A DNA stretch of 64,000 nucleotides from Gonatopus flavifemur (GCA_018340375.1 JAFFJZ010000001.1:14030001-14094000), one strand, 5' to 3'. Shown: positions 32,270 through 44,588, counted from the stretch's first letter. Numbers and translations: made by a program. The notes: a model not told the origin generated them from the sequence alone.

Positions 32270-33188
32270 CTACTGTGGGCAAAAAGTAAGGTTAATTTTT
32301 AATTTAAACTTCACGGGCTTGACATTTCAGGCTAGTTCTTTTTTTCTTAAGTTGGCAGGACTGTTAATGACATCTGTGCCAAATTTCATGTCAATGTCAT
32401 TATCAGTAATACATTTACGCTTGTGTTTACCAAACGACCAAGAGTGCATTTTTCGATTTTTACAATGTCTGATTTAATTGAGCAGAGAAGTGCGATCAAA
32501 TTTTGTTTGCGGAATGAAATTTCGGCTGCGGAAACTTTGAGGATGTTGCGGAAGACCTTTGGTGATTCTACCATGTCGCAGAAAAATGTTTATAAGTGGT
32601 ACAAAGACTTCAAAGAGGGTCGAGAACGTGTTGATGACTTGGAGCGCTCCGGACGACCATCGACGTCAACAGATGACCAACACGTCGATGAAGTGAAGGA
32701 ATTAGTGCTCAAAAATCGTCGGTTGACTGTTAGAGACCTTACTGATATGATCGGAATATCAGAAGGATATTAAGACCAGAATTATGGGCCAACAACTCTT
32801 GGTTTTTGCATCACGATAATGCACCGTCTCATACTACTGCACTCGTTCTTCGTGACCATTTCGCCAAAAATTCGACGCATATCGTTCCGCAACCACCGTA
32901 TTCGCCTGATTTGGCTCCGTGTGACTTCTGGCTATTCCCAAAACTCAAGAGACCACTCCGGGGAAAGCGTTTCGAGTCGATTGAGGAGATAAAAGCTGAA
33001 TCGAAGAAGGCGCTGATGGCTATACCGGAAAGGGACTATTTAGCATGTTTCGATGATTGGAAAAAACGTTGGCATAAGTGTATTTTATCGGGAAGGGATT
33101 ACTTTGAAGGGGATGAAATTGATGTAGAAGAATAAATGAAGATTTTTCATTTTACAAACAAATTCACCTTACTTTTTGCCCACAGTAG
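32270..33188 (+). mobile_element. Mariner element with internal deletion
   Basis: The 23-bp ends CTACTGTGGGCAAAAAGTAA are perfect inverted repeats, with TA on both sides (32268-32269, 33189-33190). The empty site in the other LINE copy reads GCATAGTAACTGTT. At 919 bp it is about 0.4 kb shorter than a usual full-length mariner (about 1.3 kb), because the middle of the transposase gene is deleted. Confidence 0.95.
32465..33135 (+). pseudogene. Mariner transposase with deleted middle
   Basis: The first part, ATG at 32465 ([13 protein letters not shown]) to 32773, encodes the N-terminal DNA-binding region. It has helix-turn-helix sequence ([26 protein letters not shown]) and [13 protein letters not shown], where the frame meets a stop. 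The second part, 32806-33135 in another frame, encodes the C-terminal half of the catalytic domain with HHDNAPSH (second acidic residue), PPYSPDLAPCDFWLF (third) and GRDYFEGDEID before TAA. The segment with the first catalytic aspartate is absent, so no active transposase can be made. By my count 35 residues separate the two remaining aspartates, against 34 in classical mariners. An upstream in-frame ATG at 32423 exists, but 32465 fits the family start. Confidence 0.9.
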
Positions 33189-33189
33189 T

Positions 33190-34170
33190 AACTGTTTCTT
33201 AGCTATGTCATCCGCAAATCTCAACATGCTTACATTTTCTCCCTGGATCTGTGATTTCAATTACACTTGCTCCTCCACTTCGTTCATCGCTTCTTCTATA
33301 TGCAAATTGAAAATCAATGGCGATAGTGAGCATCCTTGTCTCATCCCTCTTTTAATTTGTGCTTCTCCTTCTTGACCCTTTATTTCTATCATTGCGGTTT
33401 GATTCTTATATAATTCACATATTATTCTCCTATCCTTAAAATGAATTCCTACTCCTCAAAATCGTGAACAGTTTCTCCCAATCAACATTATCGAATGCTT
33501 TTTGTATATCTACAAAATCTATATACACAGACTTTTTCAACTCCAGTCTTTTCTCTACTATTGTTCCAAGTGCTAAAATGGCTTCTCGCACGCAGAGAAA
33601 AATTCTTGCTAAAAAAGCGATTCCGAAAAATCTGCTTTGCTAAATCAGCAAAACGGTGGCTGTGACAGCAAATTATTTGCTAATTCAGCAACAAGTTTTG
33701 CCATATCAGCAAAGCAAATCTTCGAGGTTTGCTGTTTCAGCAACTTTTCTTCTCTGAGTGCGCGTTCCCCTATCTTTCCTAAAACCGAACTGATCTTCTG
33801 CTAATCTACTCTCTTTTTTATTTCCTATGCTCCTGTATATAATGTTTGTCAGTATTTTCGAGGGATGTGAAGTTGAACTAATCGTTCTGTAGTCCTCGCA
33901 TTCATCTGCCCCTTTTTTTCGAAATGGCAACGATTTTATTCTTTCGGAAATCTTCCGGTACTTCCCCATTCTCGTACATATCTCTAACCAATTCAAACAG
34001 TGCGTCATGAGTTCTTTGACTGAAGGCTTTGATAAGGTCCGCATTTATGCTATCTACTCCTGGTGCTTTATTATTATTCAATTCTTTTGAAGCCCTGTCG
34101 AATTCTGATCTCGAAATCGAATCTCCCAATTCTTTCCCATCGACATTTTCCTCCCTCTCTTAAAATCCAA
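33190..34170 (-). pseudogene. LINE reverse transcriptase remnants
   Basis: Minus strand. Frame 33902-34129 encodes LNNNKAPGVDSINADLIKAF and YENGEVPEDFRKNKIVAI, the start of a non-LTR reverse transcriptase palm. A frameshift moves it to frame 33706-34044 with KKGADECEDYRTIS, SHPSKILTNIIYRSI and AEDQFGFRKDRGTR. A CAC-type insertion (33589-33760) then cuts it. The following 33190-33588 matches the RT region downstream (LNMLRFADDIA stretch, read from the 58740-58890 copy). It is dead by frameshift, insertion and deletion. The motif set suits RTE/CR1/Jockey-like LINEs; the clade is not decided. Confidence 0.8.
33589..33760. mobile_element. CACKCAGAGAA miniature element, CG duplication
   Basis: Ends CACGCAGAGAAAAATTCTTG and, inverted, CACTCAGAGAAGAAAAGTTG with CG on both sides (33587-33588, 33761-33762). 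Inner GCTGAAWYAGCAAA words are mirrored. It interrupts the LINE reverse transcriptase. Confidence 0.85.
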
Positions 34171-34174
34171 TCCC

Positions 34175-36715
34175 TCTCTAAGAGTACAATCGGCAAACGA
34201 AAAATCTCAAGTATTTCATCATCGCGTGTTGTATTTTTACAGATCGCATGTTGTATCTCGAATTCCAACTGGATTTCTCCGTATCCTTCTTAGCTGTTCG
34301 GTAAACTCAAGTATAAATTTTGCACAAATTGATGATTTTATGCATATTCAAAATATACATATACCACATCGATCATTAATAACGAAATAAGAGAGGGAGA
34401 TAGGATTGCAGCGCGTGAACCGAATTCGGCTCCTTCGTGTGCTCAATAATTTCGTATTATTATATATGAACCCGAAACGCTCATGTAACGTATACGCTTA
34501 CATATATATGTAACAGATATATCCTTAGGCGAACACTTTACTCGCGTATGAAACCCTCGAGCGACGCTTTCCCCTTCGACGTTTATCGATATGGGCCCAT
34601 TGAAATGACATTCTTTTTACTTGCTGTCCATTAGATAATCTCTACAACTACTACACACGTTCGATTTATGAGCCGTGAGTTTTGATTGGTGGAGGATCGC
34701 ATCAGATACATAGTTTTCATGAGATTCGGATCAGATATACGTACAGGTAGGTGAAGGATGTTTGACAAGTTAAATTTCGTCATTCGATAAGAATCTGTGA
34801 TTCTTTCTAATACGAGATGGATTTAAAAAATTCAATTATTCCAGGTGACGAATACACAGTTATTATGATGCTTCCTAAATAAGGTGAACTATGTGTACAT
34901 ATGTAAGTACATAACATCTATATGATTCTACATTTCGGAATCTATACCGAAAGTATTGGTATTCGATTGGGCCCATAAGTTCTGGCGTTTTTGCGTGTCC
35001 AATCTTATCTCAAGTTTCGAATAGAACCAAAAGCATTAAAAAAACTGAATATACTATTTTATAGAGCACATAATTCTTTATCGGATAATATAAAATACAT
35101 TGCCAAAATATACAACAATGTTCACTTTAAAACAAACGCCAAAACTTACAGGCCAATCGAATTTTATAATTTAATCAAGGTTGGAGTCAAATATTGAGTT
35201 CCGTATCGTTAGTGTATCATCTTCCTTCATTCAAAAGAATCTCGCTTTTATATGTTAATGTCTCGAACAATTGAAACCAGAAGTAATTAAACAGAAGTCC
35301 AATTTTAAACGCAAAAAGGAGTTACAAGCGAATAATATTAACATATTTCATGAATTATCTTGCCACCGAATTATTTTTACCTGTTAAAAGGCTATTGTTG
35401 TTTCAGTTGAGTTGCGATTAATTTCTACGGGATATTCTCAGTCGTAAGTCTTGTGTGTTTACCGTGAAGTGTATATACCACGCATTGTCAAGGTCCTAGA
35501 TGAACTCTTCGCCAATTACGTAACAAAACAGAAATCTTGCATGTCAATCAGCGATGTGTAGGTAACGTGGAGTGTCTTCGTCTTCTGTTTCTACCATGTC
35601 AGTTCATATATCTTGGTTTATCCATACGGTATACATTGTCATTAGCTGTAATGTGTGGATAATGGAGACAATGATTAGAATAAACCGGTGATTATTCGTG
35701 TAAGGGTTATCAGAACTCCCGATCGATCGATGGATTGTTGGATTGATCTATCGAAGGAGATAATCTCCAGCTGAGTAATATGCAATGTAAACATGGTTAT
35801 TCCTAGTTCTAAAAATTGTCTATTCTCATATGTTTCACGAACAATTTTCAAAGCATTGTAACGTCATTGGCGATGAGGAAAAATAATTAATTGTATCCCT
35901 GGTCAAGAAGTCTCATAGATGTACAAATATCACAGCGGATGTTATGAGATGCGTGAGTTCCGATGATATCTTTTCCATAATAATTAATTTCATCATTCTA
36001 AGAATAACAAACTTGGAGTGATGAGGCGTCAAATTAATGAAAAATTGTTCCAAGGAGATTTTCCTTGAAACTTGGAAAATAAGGGAAGTCTAAAAATTTG
36101 TTGATTGGAAGAAAAAAATTTAGAAGCTCCAAATTCAATTCCAACCATTTTGGCTGCAAAATATGTCCTCGATCTACCCGACTCGGGTCACCCTGTATAC
36201 AATTTTCAAAAGTTTTTCACAAAAAAGAAAAACGTTCAAACGAGCTGAACTATAGCAGTCAAATGCGTTCAAGTCCTGTGTTTTTAGTCACTGATAGTTA
36301 GATGCTTTGGGCACCTATTCATAAAGTCGGATTCTTGCGCCTCTGGATGGAACTCATTCAAAAATATTCATACATATATGATGTATAAATACATAACATA
36401 CAGAACACATGTAGAGCATTGATAGCGTAGAACAAACTGATCTGAATCTACCCTTATCATATTGTGATCATCAGAAAAAATATGAAACAAAAAGGATTCC
36501 AATCCAGAGGTATTTCATTATCATCTAAACTAGAATCATTGAAGAATAATCATTCCAAATCAATGGCTATTTGCTGAGGAACAATTTAACATCTGTTCCC
36601 AGATTTTTTCGTCAGTTTAAAAATCAACAGAAATAGGAAATATTGTTTGATAATCAAACTCGTAATTTCGGGTGGTGTGATACTTCCCAGGAAAAATCCA
36701 ACGCATTATGCAGCC
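34175..36715. other. Unassigned stretch
   Basis: No element termini or convincing frame. 34390-34700 is CpG-richer. A short GTCACCCTGTATA word at about 36186 resembles the end of the 1354-2539 type but has no partner nearby. Confidence 0.35.
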
Positions 36716-36719
36716 TATT

Positions 36720-37060
36720 CCCAGCTGCAAATTCCCGGATGGATGGGATTCCCAAATTCGCATGCGGATTCAGATTCCCGGCCAGAACCCGGCAGATCCT
36801 CCGCGGAACCAGGAAGGTTCCTGCCGGGCCCACTCAGGTCCTCGCCCGGGACCACTCGAATTCCCGGCTGAAACCTCTCCCTATCCGGTAGCCAGGAACC
36901 CGAGTGGTCCTGGGCGAGGACCTGAATGGTCCCGGCAGGAACCTTGCTGGTTCCGTGGAGGATCTGACGGGGTCCAGACGGGACCTGCCGGATCCTAGCC
37001 GGAAATTTGAATTCGCATGCGAGTTTGGGAATCCCGACCATCTGGGAATTTGCAGCTGGG
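36720..37060. mobile_element. GC-rich CCCAGCTGCAAATTCCC element, TT duplication
   Basis: The inverted repeat CCCAGCTGCAAATTCCCGGA is mirrored at the right end over about 60 bp (through GGGATTCCCAAAYTCGCATG). TT lies on both sides (36718-36719, 37061-37062). The GC-rich interior is made of GGTCCTGCCGGGACC-like, GGAACC and CCGGAT words in both orientations. ORFs on both strands are palindrome by-products. It is the intact relative of 4738-5211. Confidence 0.9.
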
Positions 37061-37064
37061 TTAA

Positions 37065-37430
37065 ACAGACCACATCATGTCCAAGTAACTCACTACGCTG
37101 AAACCATCATCAGGTCAATTTGTTATGTACTCACAAACGTAATTTTTGCGACGAAGATAATTAATCGTGATCAAAACGAACCTCGGATCATTTGAATCGG
37201 TCAATGCATCAACAGGAGACGCATTTGAAGGTTATGAAATGGATTCTTCATCATTAAAAGTCGAAATTTTAAACTTCGTTTCAATCAAATATTCAAGCTT
37301 GGCATAATAATCATTCCTCTCCTCTTTGTTCAGAAATTTCCTGAAGCTTCCTTCTTTTTAAAATAAGGGGTAATACTCCTTCAAATACATCAAAAGAGAA
37401 TTGATTGTAAATCCATCAATGCATTGTAAA
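37065..37430. other. AT-rich stretch, nothing recognised
   Basis: No termini, tandem repeats or credible frames. Confidence 0.4.
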
Positions 37431-37434
37431 CGTA

Positions 37435-37710
37435 CACGGAAAGACAGAGGCCATGATATTTAGAAAAATGACTGACAATTTAGGGAAAAAAAGTATCGCT
37501 GAAGAATTTTCGTAGTAAATTCATCAAAGGTTGATAAATTCACTGTAAACAATAACAATAAAACCATCAACGTTTAGTATCTTCTCTACGAATTTTTGAT
37601 AACCTTACTGCAAAGATTTTTCAGCGGTGCTCTTTTTCCCTAAACTGACAGTCATTTTTCTAAATGTTAATAAATGTTATTCAAGTATTGATAACTTTTT
37701 TCTTTCCGTG
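37435..37710. mobile_element. Second copy of the 29655 CACGGAAA family, TA duplication
   Basis: It shares GATATTTAGAAAAATGACTG, TTTAGGGAAAAAAAGTATCG and TTTTTCAGCG with 29655-29953. Ends CACGGAAA in both orientations with TA on both sides (37433-37434, 37711-37712). Confidence 0.9.
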
Positions 37711-37712
37711 TA

Positions 37713-38679
37713 GAAAATATCATCTGAGTTTGCGATGATTTTTTCGCTCTCTCTGAGACTCGAAGAGCAAGAAAAAAGAATTTCGTATCCTTGAAAATGT
37801 TTCACGTGGAGATCAAATGATTGAGGCAAAATGTTATAATACTTGACAAGAAGTGAAATCAAGTAAAAATTTGGTGATATGAACAAAACAAAACCTCGTG
37901 GGAAAATGGATAGAATTTTGGCAAAACATAGATCTGTCGTTAGACAAAATACATACTTTCACTGAGAGAAATGAAATAGATAAAAGAATGAGAATCAGAG
38001 ATCAAACTTTCATTGATTTCATCAATATATAGAGAAAGCTTTCGATAACATGATTCAAGAATTTATGTGTGAGATTTTGAAACAGGTTGATGCGAAATCT
38101 AAGGATAGGAAGGATTGTTTACGTGGAACGAATTATGATCATAATCTCATGAAGAAGGGGAGAAAGAAATAACTGTTCAAAAATGTTTTGTATTATTTTT
38201 ATTTTTGTTTCTAATTCAAACGTAACGCGGGTCAACAAGATTTTGCTGTTGGGCAACTCCGAGTGAATACGAATCCAAAGTCAGAATTGGGTTATCACTT
38301 TAGGATTTTTAGATATTTGAGATCATCTCCTCGGAAAATGAGGTTTTCGGTTACTTTTGGAATCACGTACGAGCCGCAAAAGATTTTTTTGGTATGTTTT
38401 TCCCACTGCATCATTCAGTACTATTCTTACCCTTCGAAAAAAGCTTTGGACTAGTCACCTACGATCCTTTTCTGCAGCGTTACGACCATTATAAGTTATG
38501 AAATCCCATACCCAGGATTGCAAAAACAGAAGTTGTGGAGATAAAAATTTTCCAACAAACAAAGAAGATATTTTGAAAAGATCTTCAAGAAAACTGAATG
38601 GACCTTGAGACATCTTGAGATTCTTTGGTGAAGTATAATTGGATAACTCAAAGATTTCTTCTGAGATATCTTTTAAGAA
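37713..38679. other. Unassigned; AGATATCTT-rich repeat at 38540-38679
   Basis: 38540-38679 and its continuation after the insertion (39467-39560) contain AAGATATYTT and CTTCAAGA words also seen at about 42430-42530, 53080-53160 and 62030-62130. Otherwise nothing was recognised. Confidence 0.35.
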
Positions 38680-39466
38680 CCCACGTGGAAATAGCCAGAG
38701 TTGACAAATGGCGTGGCACTGGCAAAGTTGTATCTGCCAGATTTCGGCAGAAACAACTGTGCCCATTCGGAATCATTACCAGTTTTCCAACATTCAATAT
38801 GTTCGAGAGACAACATGTGCCAGCATTGGTAGGACTTTATTCCACTACGGAATCTATGATGCATTGTATGACTTCAACGGCCCCATTACAATAAATGGCA
38901 ATTTGAGTAATTCGTCGTCAACTCGGAGATCGGCTGATGTGATAGAGACTCAGTTTTTCACTCGCAGGACCCGGGTTCAATCCTCACTCAGTGAACTTTC
39001 AAGAAATTACTTCCAAAGTGTCTTCCTCCGATGACGATAATGAGAACAATGAATCATTCAGATTTTCAGAGTTCAAATTTAATGTATTTTTTTTGTTTTT
39101 GCTTGAAATATGATCACTCCTGGTAACGCCGGTTACCGGTACTGTGCCAGTATTGGGTTGGGTTTGAATATGTCCATAGGATGTCATTATTTCGACTCCT
39201 CGTCATTTCTCATCCAGCTCTGGCGAAACAACTGATCCTGTTGCAATGCCAGAGTTTCACCATAGCAGGCTCACATCAAATATCGCTACCGCCGTGGTGG
39301 TAAATGTTATATTGGCCCTTATGTAAAATGGTGTTATCATTTCAACTTCCTAGCCAGTACTGGCAATCCAACTGGCCCCATAATGTTCGCTCTAGAATTG
39401 CCAGTACTGGCACCTCCAGCAACAGTAGTGAGCCAGTAGCGGCCCGTGTTTCCATTTCCACATGGG
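38680..39466. mobile_element. CCCACGTGGAAAT element, reverse complement of part of 20670-22071, AA duplication
   Basis: Ends CCCACGTGGAAATAGCCAGA and, inverted, CCCATGTGGAAATGGAAACA with AA on both sides (38678-38679, 39467-39468). It aligns over its length, in inverse orientation, with 20670-21340 including the embedded SINE, but lacks the extra tandem CTGGCACATTG segment of the other copy. Confidence 0.85.
38924..38995 (+). repeat. tRNA-like SINE (GATAGAG family)
   Basis: TCGGAGATCGGCTGATGTGA then TAGAGACTCAG and a B box GGTTCAATCC (38974-38983) are followed by TCACTCAGTGAACTT. It is carried at the same place as in the element at 20670-22071, so it was copied with its host. Confidence 0.6.
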
Positions 39467-39559
39467 AATCTTTTGCAAGATGAAATTAATATCATCGTAC
39501 AGACCCTCACTTCAAACATCTCTGAGATATATTTCAGATATCCGCACTCTAACAATAGT

Positions 39560-41795
39560 GGTAACAATGCAAGCCAGAGGTTCCAGAATGATACATCATA
39601 CTAATCATACTATTTATAGTATCCTAGTTGAATAATGTATAATAGAATGAATTCTTTTCAAAACGAATGCCAGGTTCCGAAGTGTGGGTATGATTTTTTT
39701 TGTTCCTACACAATAAGAACATCAAATAAAGAATGCAAACAAAATCTGAAGGCAGGGCGAAACTTTCACAGTTGTAAAGATTGGAAGAAATGAATAAAGA
39801 TCGATGTCGTCAACAGTAGTTTTGAGACGTTAACTTCTGAAAGAATGAAAAATGCTGGTATTTGGTATGAAAGACATATATAGGCATAATGAATTATATA
39901 ATGCAGACAAATATGTTTGAGATGGCAAGTCAAAAATTCAATAGATTGATGTGATGACAAACGATGCACTGGACAGAATGAGACCAAAATACATCAACTG
40001 TGAATATCTATGAGAAAGTCTTGCAACATTTCTACGGTATCTCAATACTGATTTCTTCTAGGTATTGAAATTCACCACGACATGTGCAACTTCCACGAGA
40101 AGCAAATCAGAAACGTAGTGATGTTTTAAACATCATTCTTTCTCCACATTTGGCCAACTCTGATCTCAACTGGCATTGAAATCCCTGATGTTGCTAATAT
40201 CCCAAGCGTATAAAAAAAACACTTGAAATCGTTAGGATTCTTTCTTAAAATAAACTTTATTTAATCTTGCACAATTGTCGATTCGGAGCAAAAAAGCTTT
40301 CTTAAAATCCAGAAAAGATGAGAATGATTTTTGCATTTGAAATGTCAAAAAACCAGACGCTTCCGTCACAACCATCGTGTAGTTTCATAACTGCCATCAC
40401 CTCGCATATCATCTTACAATTAAAGAAAACAATACCCGAAGTAATGCAACTTCAAAAGAATCTGAAGAAGAATTGATGGTTATTCCACTGATAGAATACC
40501 GTAAAGATACCTCAAACTGCCTTTCGTGTCATTTCGGTCATTCAAAATCATCTTTCACACTCGTGAAAAATGTTCTTGCGTGTACGTAATTATCCATTCA
40601 TTCGAATAGATATTCATAAATCATCGAATTTTGAAACCTCTGGGCCAAAGATTGGGAATAAACGAACTATAGTTCGTTAATGCACATGAATGAGTAGAAA
40701 ATGAATTTGAAAATTTATCATCTATTGCATTACCGGGGCTTGATTTGATATCGAGTATCGGATGAATCGTTCAGCACAGAATTGTATGAGATCTTTTTTC
40801 TCACGGACCATACAAGACCCAAAAGGTAACTGGCATTGTAAAATATGTCATTCTCTTTGATCCTGGTCTACGATCTACGACCCCGATGGCCGTTACCACT
40901 AGAAAAAACATTTTGCTCAGTGTCGAACAGTCGAGCGGTCGAGCGACCCACCGTTGATCACATTCGTTTGCTCCGGGCGATCTGGTGCAATAACTGCAAG
41001 CAACTGCGATGAAGCTGACGATGACGGTACGCCGTAGAAGCGATAAGTGCGTGTGCGTCCACGTGCATGCGTACATTTTTAAATGTTCCAGTGATACAGA
41101 AGGGAAAGCAACCTTTTAGAAAATTGCAAGGCTCGCTGAAATAAAAAATCTCCACGTTCAATTGAAAAAAAGAAGGACGATTAATAATTGTTCGATGAGT
41201 GGGCGTTAAAGAGTACTCTACTCTCTCGTTTACGATGTCGAAATGGTGTGTACATTTATAATTGGTAGGTGTTCAACCCTTATGGAGATACACGAACGTC
41301 AGCCGTTTCATTTTCTCTTCGTTCTAAACTAGACAATAAACTGTTTTTTTGTCATACAATAGATTAGTGTGTAATTTTGTTATTGTGAAAATGTGAGTTT
41401 TAGGGTTTTTTCACGAATTAATTATACTTTGTATTCCAATTGTCACGTTAAGAGACGGGATGGAAGAATTTAAAAAGGATTTTGTTGTTATATCAGAACA
41501 AAAATTGTCAAAGTTTCACAAAATTTTGTAATGAAGCTTCAGATAACTTGCAGATTAGATCTACATAATCCGGCCCGAAGCTTCATAACAGTTAATCTGT
41601 TATGTACTTCATAAACGTCCCAGAAAGCACCACAGTCCATGATGAGTTTATAATGAACCCCTTCGGAACTATAAGAATTTGAAAAGTTTGATAAAGATTC
41701 ACTGAAGTTCAGATTAATAAATAATTAAGCCAGACCCTAACAGCATCAAGTTCATCTGTCGTTTTCAAAACGTTCTGAGGATGTTTTGGCCACGT
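39560..41795. other. Unassigned; CpG-richer patch 40860-41080
   Basis: 40860-41080 is notably rich in CG (TCGAGCGGTCGAGCGACC and similar) and contrasts with its AT-rich surroundings. A minus frame of 91 codons crosses it without recognisable motifs. A lone CCCAGAAAGCACCACAGT end at 41619 has no partner. The patch might be a promoter or 5' exon. Confidence 0.35.
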
Positions 41796-41799
41796 TTGG

Positions 41800-42190
41800 A
41801 CATTCTGAGAACGTTTTAAAAAAACGTGGTTAAAGTGTGATCGGATTCGGATAATAAGAAGCAAAGATACACGCGTACGCAAAATGTTCATTTTTTGTCA
41901 GAGTTCTTCTCATCCACTCAATTGTTCTGAATGAATCAGGTTGAAACTTATATGGGACCACTATCACCCTAGTCCACAACTGTGATAAAAATTTCGAAAC
42001 GATCGGATAAGCAGAACGCGAGATATGCGCGTACGAAACTTAGGGGGAGGCTACAGCCACACAGACAGACAGACAGACAGACAGACACGGTAACAAAATT
42101 GTTCCCCGAATTCTGAGGAACATTTTGGTTTAGGAGATTTTTAATTTCGAGACAAAAAAATTTTCGGCTCCTCGAAACGATCACATATCT
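41800..42190 (-). repeat. Monomer of the TCCGATCGT repeat, with (CAGA)n
   Basis: On the minus strand it reads TCGTTTCGAGGAGCCGAAAA, a GTCT run, then TTATCCGATCGTTTCGAAAT and ATAAGTTTCAACCTGATTC, matching 11190-12765. The plus strand shows CAGACAGACAGACAGACAGA at 42061-42090. Confidence 0.75.
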
Positions 42191-42194
42191 GAGT

Positions 42195-43756
42195 GCGGTA
42201 ATTAATTTGGACAAAAGTTTCTCGAATCAATTGGATAATTGATTATTTTATTTTGATTTTTTTTTAATTACTGTTAATTGGTTTACCAAATCTTCAATGA
42301 ACACTCCATCTGAACACTGAGAAAGAAGGGCCCAGCTAAATTTTAGCTGATTTAAATAGTTGTCTGAAATATGAATGAAACAATTTATTCAAGGAAAATA
42401 AAAAATTTAGCTCTGGCGAGTAACATTTGTTCGCATAAGACATCTTTTATGTATCTCAAAGATAATTTCACGAACGAATCTTAGGATATCTCAAGATCCA
42501 TTCAGATATCTTCGAATATCTTTTTGTTTATTGAGTTGTTTCTGTTCAACATTTCATTCGAACCTTCCTTTTTTCTTCCTTCAGAGGTTGAGAAACAGAG
42601 TCCTTCATGTGACCTGAAACGTTCTTTTGTCGCTGCTTCGGCTCTCGAAAGATAATATTACCACAAAATCACATAAAACGAGAATTAACACGGTTTAAAT
42701 CTATTGTGTCGTCTTGTTTACACTCTAAACTCGAAAATCTTCCGCGAAAACATATTAAGAACAAAAAATCTTTACCACACCTTTCATTCTTTTTTCATAT
42801 CATTTACTAAATGTATTCCATCAAATATGATATCATATTCCACTCATTGTATATTCTCACTACAATACAGACCTTCGTTCAAAACGGTAGCACACTTTGA
42901 ATTAATTAGATTTTCCACTGGGCGTAATGATATTACAATAATTCAGTCTCAGAAACTAATGCTATCGGCTTAAGCGGTGGAAGACAAAAGATGGATTTAT
43001 AACATCAGAAACAATGGTTCGTGCCATCATATGTCATTGCTCTTTTATTCTAATGAAAGAACATGATATCATCCTGTGAGGATTATTTTATGTGAATAAT
43101 AGTTCCGCATTAATTCTATCCATGATAATTTCGCTATGTGGAACATGTAACCGAAGATGAGGGGGCGAGATGCACGGCTCTATCGGGCTTGGGTATTCCA
43201 AAGAATGACGTAATCTACGTAAATGTGATCAACGTGTCAGTGCAGTATCATTTATGCAAGAATACACCGTCCTGTCACTCTTGAGATCGTCATCGGGACA
43301 AGATGATTCATCTGATCTCACACTTTACTACCAGAATAAATAAGTAATTTATTTGAAAAAAATATGATCTCGAGTAATGAATGATTGTCAATAGAATCCA
43401 TTCTATTGTCTCAAGAATTTATTACATTTTTCTTAATAATGCACTCATGAATAAATATCACTTATTTCAATTGTTCTCTATGGATTTCTATGAAAAATAT
43501 CTATAGAATGGGTGATGAACGAATCGATCGGATAATTGAGACAATAATCAGGTGTCATGAGAGTTATCAAATCATTCATGCGGTCAGAATCAATCATGTT
43601 CCGATATTTAAATATCCTCGCTGATATCATTATTTATAGTGGTTAAAATTAGAATAGAGCTGGGACGTATGATACATTTTGCACAAAACAATTGATAGCT
43701 GCAATCGATTTTTTCACTGTGAATATCAAGTTATGGATACGGAACGCAATTGTTTA
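42195..43756. other. Unassigned AT-rich stretch
   Basis: A CACTGAGAAAGAAGG end at about 42317 followed by AGCTAAATTTTAGCT resembles the 15685 element but lacks a partner. No credible gene. Confidence 0.35.
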
Positions 43757-44512
43757 CAAGGTGTAGGAGTATGAAAACGGAATTTTCTGTAAAAACCACA
43801 CGTTTGTTGTTTGAAAATCATGAAAAATATTTTATTCGAAATAATCTCCATTGCTGTTTATACATTTTTCTCCCCTTTCCGGCAGTTGATGAATGCCACG
43901 CCAAAAAAACAGTTCATCTTTCCCTTTTGAAGGAAACCAGTTGATAGAGCCATTTCCCGACATTTTCATACGAATTGAAGCATTGTTCAGCGAGAGCGTG
44001 TCCCGTTGACGCGAATAGATGATAATCAGATGAAGCCAAGTCTGAAGAATAAGCCGCATGGGTAGCATCTTCCAACTAAACGCCTCGATCGTTTCCCTGA
44101 CTCGTTTTGCTGTGTGTGATGGGGCATTATCGTGGAGCAAGATGATTTTGTTTTGCCTTTTTCCATATTCCGCTCGTTTTTCATGCAATGCGCGATTCAA
44201 GTCGATCATTCGCTGTTGATAGCGATCACTGTTGACGGTTTGCCCAGGTTTTAGCAGCTCATAGTAGATTACACCCTTCTGATCCCACTAAACACAGAGC
44301 ATTGGCTTCTTTCCACACCGAAAAAAATGTTTTGTTGAAATGTGATCAACCAAACGTTTTGTTCAAAACCGTATTATTTCTTTGTTGCACTCCTTTGGTT
44401 TCTAGGTAAATACATTTTGCGTGGGGAAACCAAATCATATCGTCTGCAGACTGGAAATATTTTGTCCCGGTAAGAAAATCATGTGTGAGATTGAAAAAAA
44501 AAATTACCAGCA

Positions 44513-44588
44513 GCAGACTTGAACACGGGTCTTCGCGACCGGAGGCAGAGGCGCTATCACCCAAGCCACTTCCGATCACTTGGATAGA
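44513..44588 (-). repeat. tRNA-like SINE (diverged GATAGAG family)
   Basis: Minus strand: GATCGGAAGTGGCTTGGGTG then ATAGCGCCTCTGCC and a B-box-like GTGTTCAAGTCTGC. The plan resembles 54889-54962. No cloverleaf is convincing. Confidence 0.45.

Larger units (their letters stand above)
29100..34170 (-). mobile_element. Minus-strand LINE broken into segments by five insertions
   Basis: The LINE pieces (29100-29195, 29468-29654, 29954-30042, 32198-32269, 33189-33588, 33761-34170) join in order when the insertions are removed. The 3' portion aligns segment by segment with the uninterrupted copy at 57985-58893, except that about 270 bp between 'gtaactgtt' and 'tagctatgtcatcc' (58470-58735 in that copy) are deleted here. 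The 3' tail reads as ATGATGATGATA on the minus strand. Insertions: 29196-29467, 29655-29953, 30043-32197, 32270-33188, 33589-33760. It is a non-LTR element; the clade is not assigned. Confidence 0.85.

Noticed and set aside
36643..37101. Several overlapping proline/glycine-rich ORFs on both strands
   Set aside because: They are by-products of the GC-rich palindrome of the 36720-37060 element.
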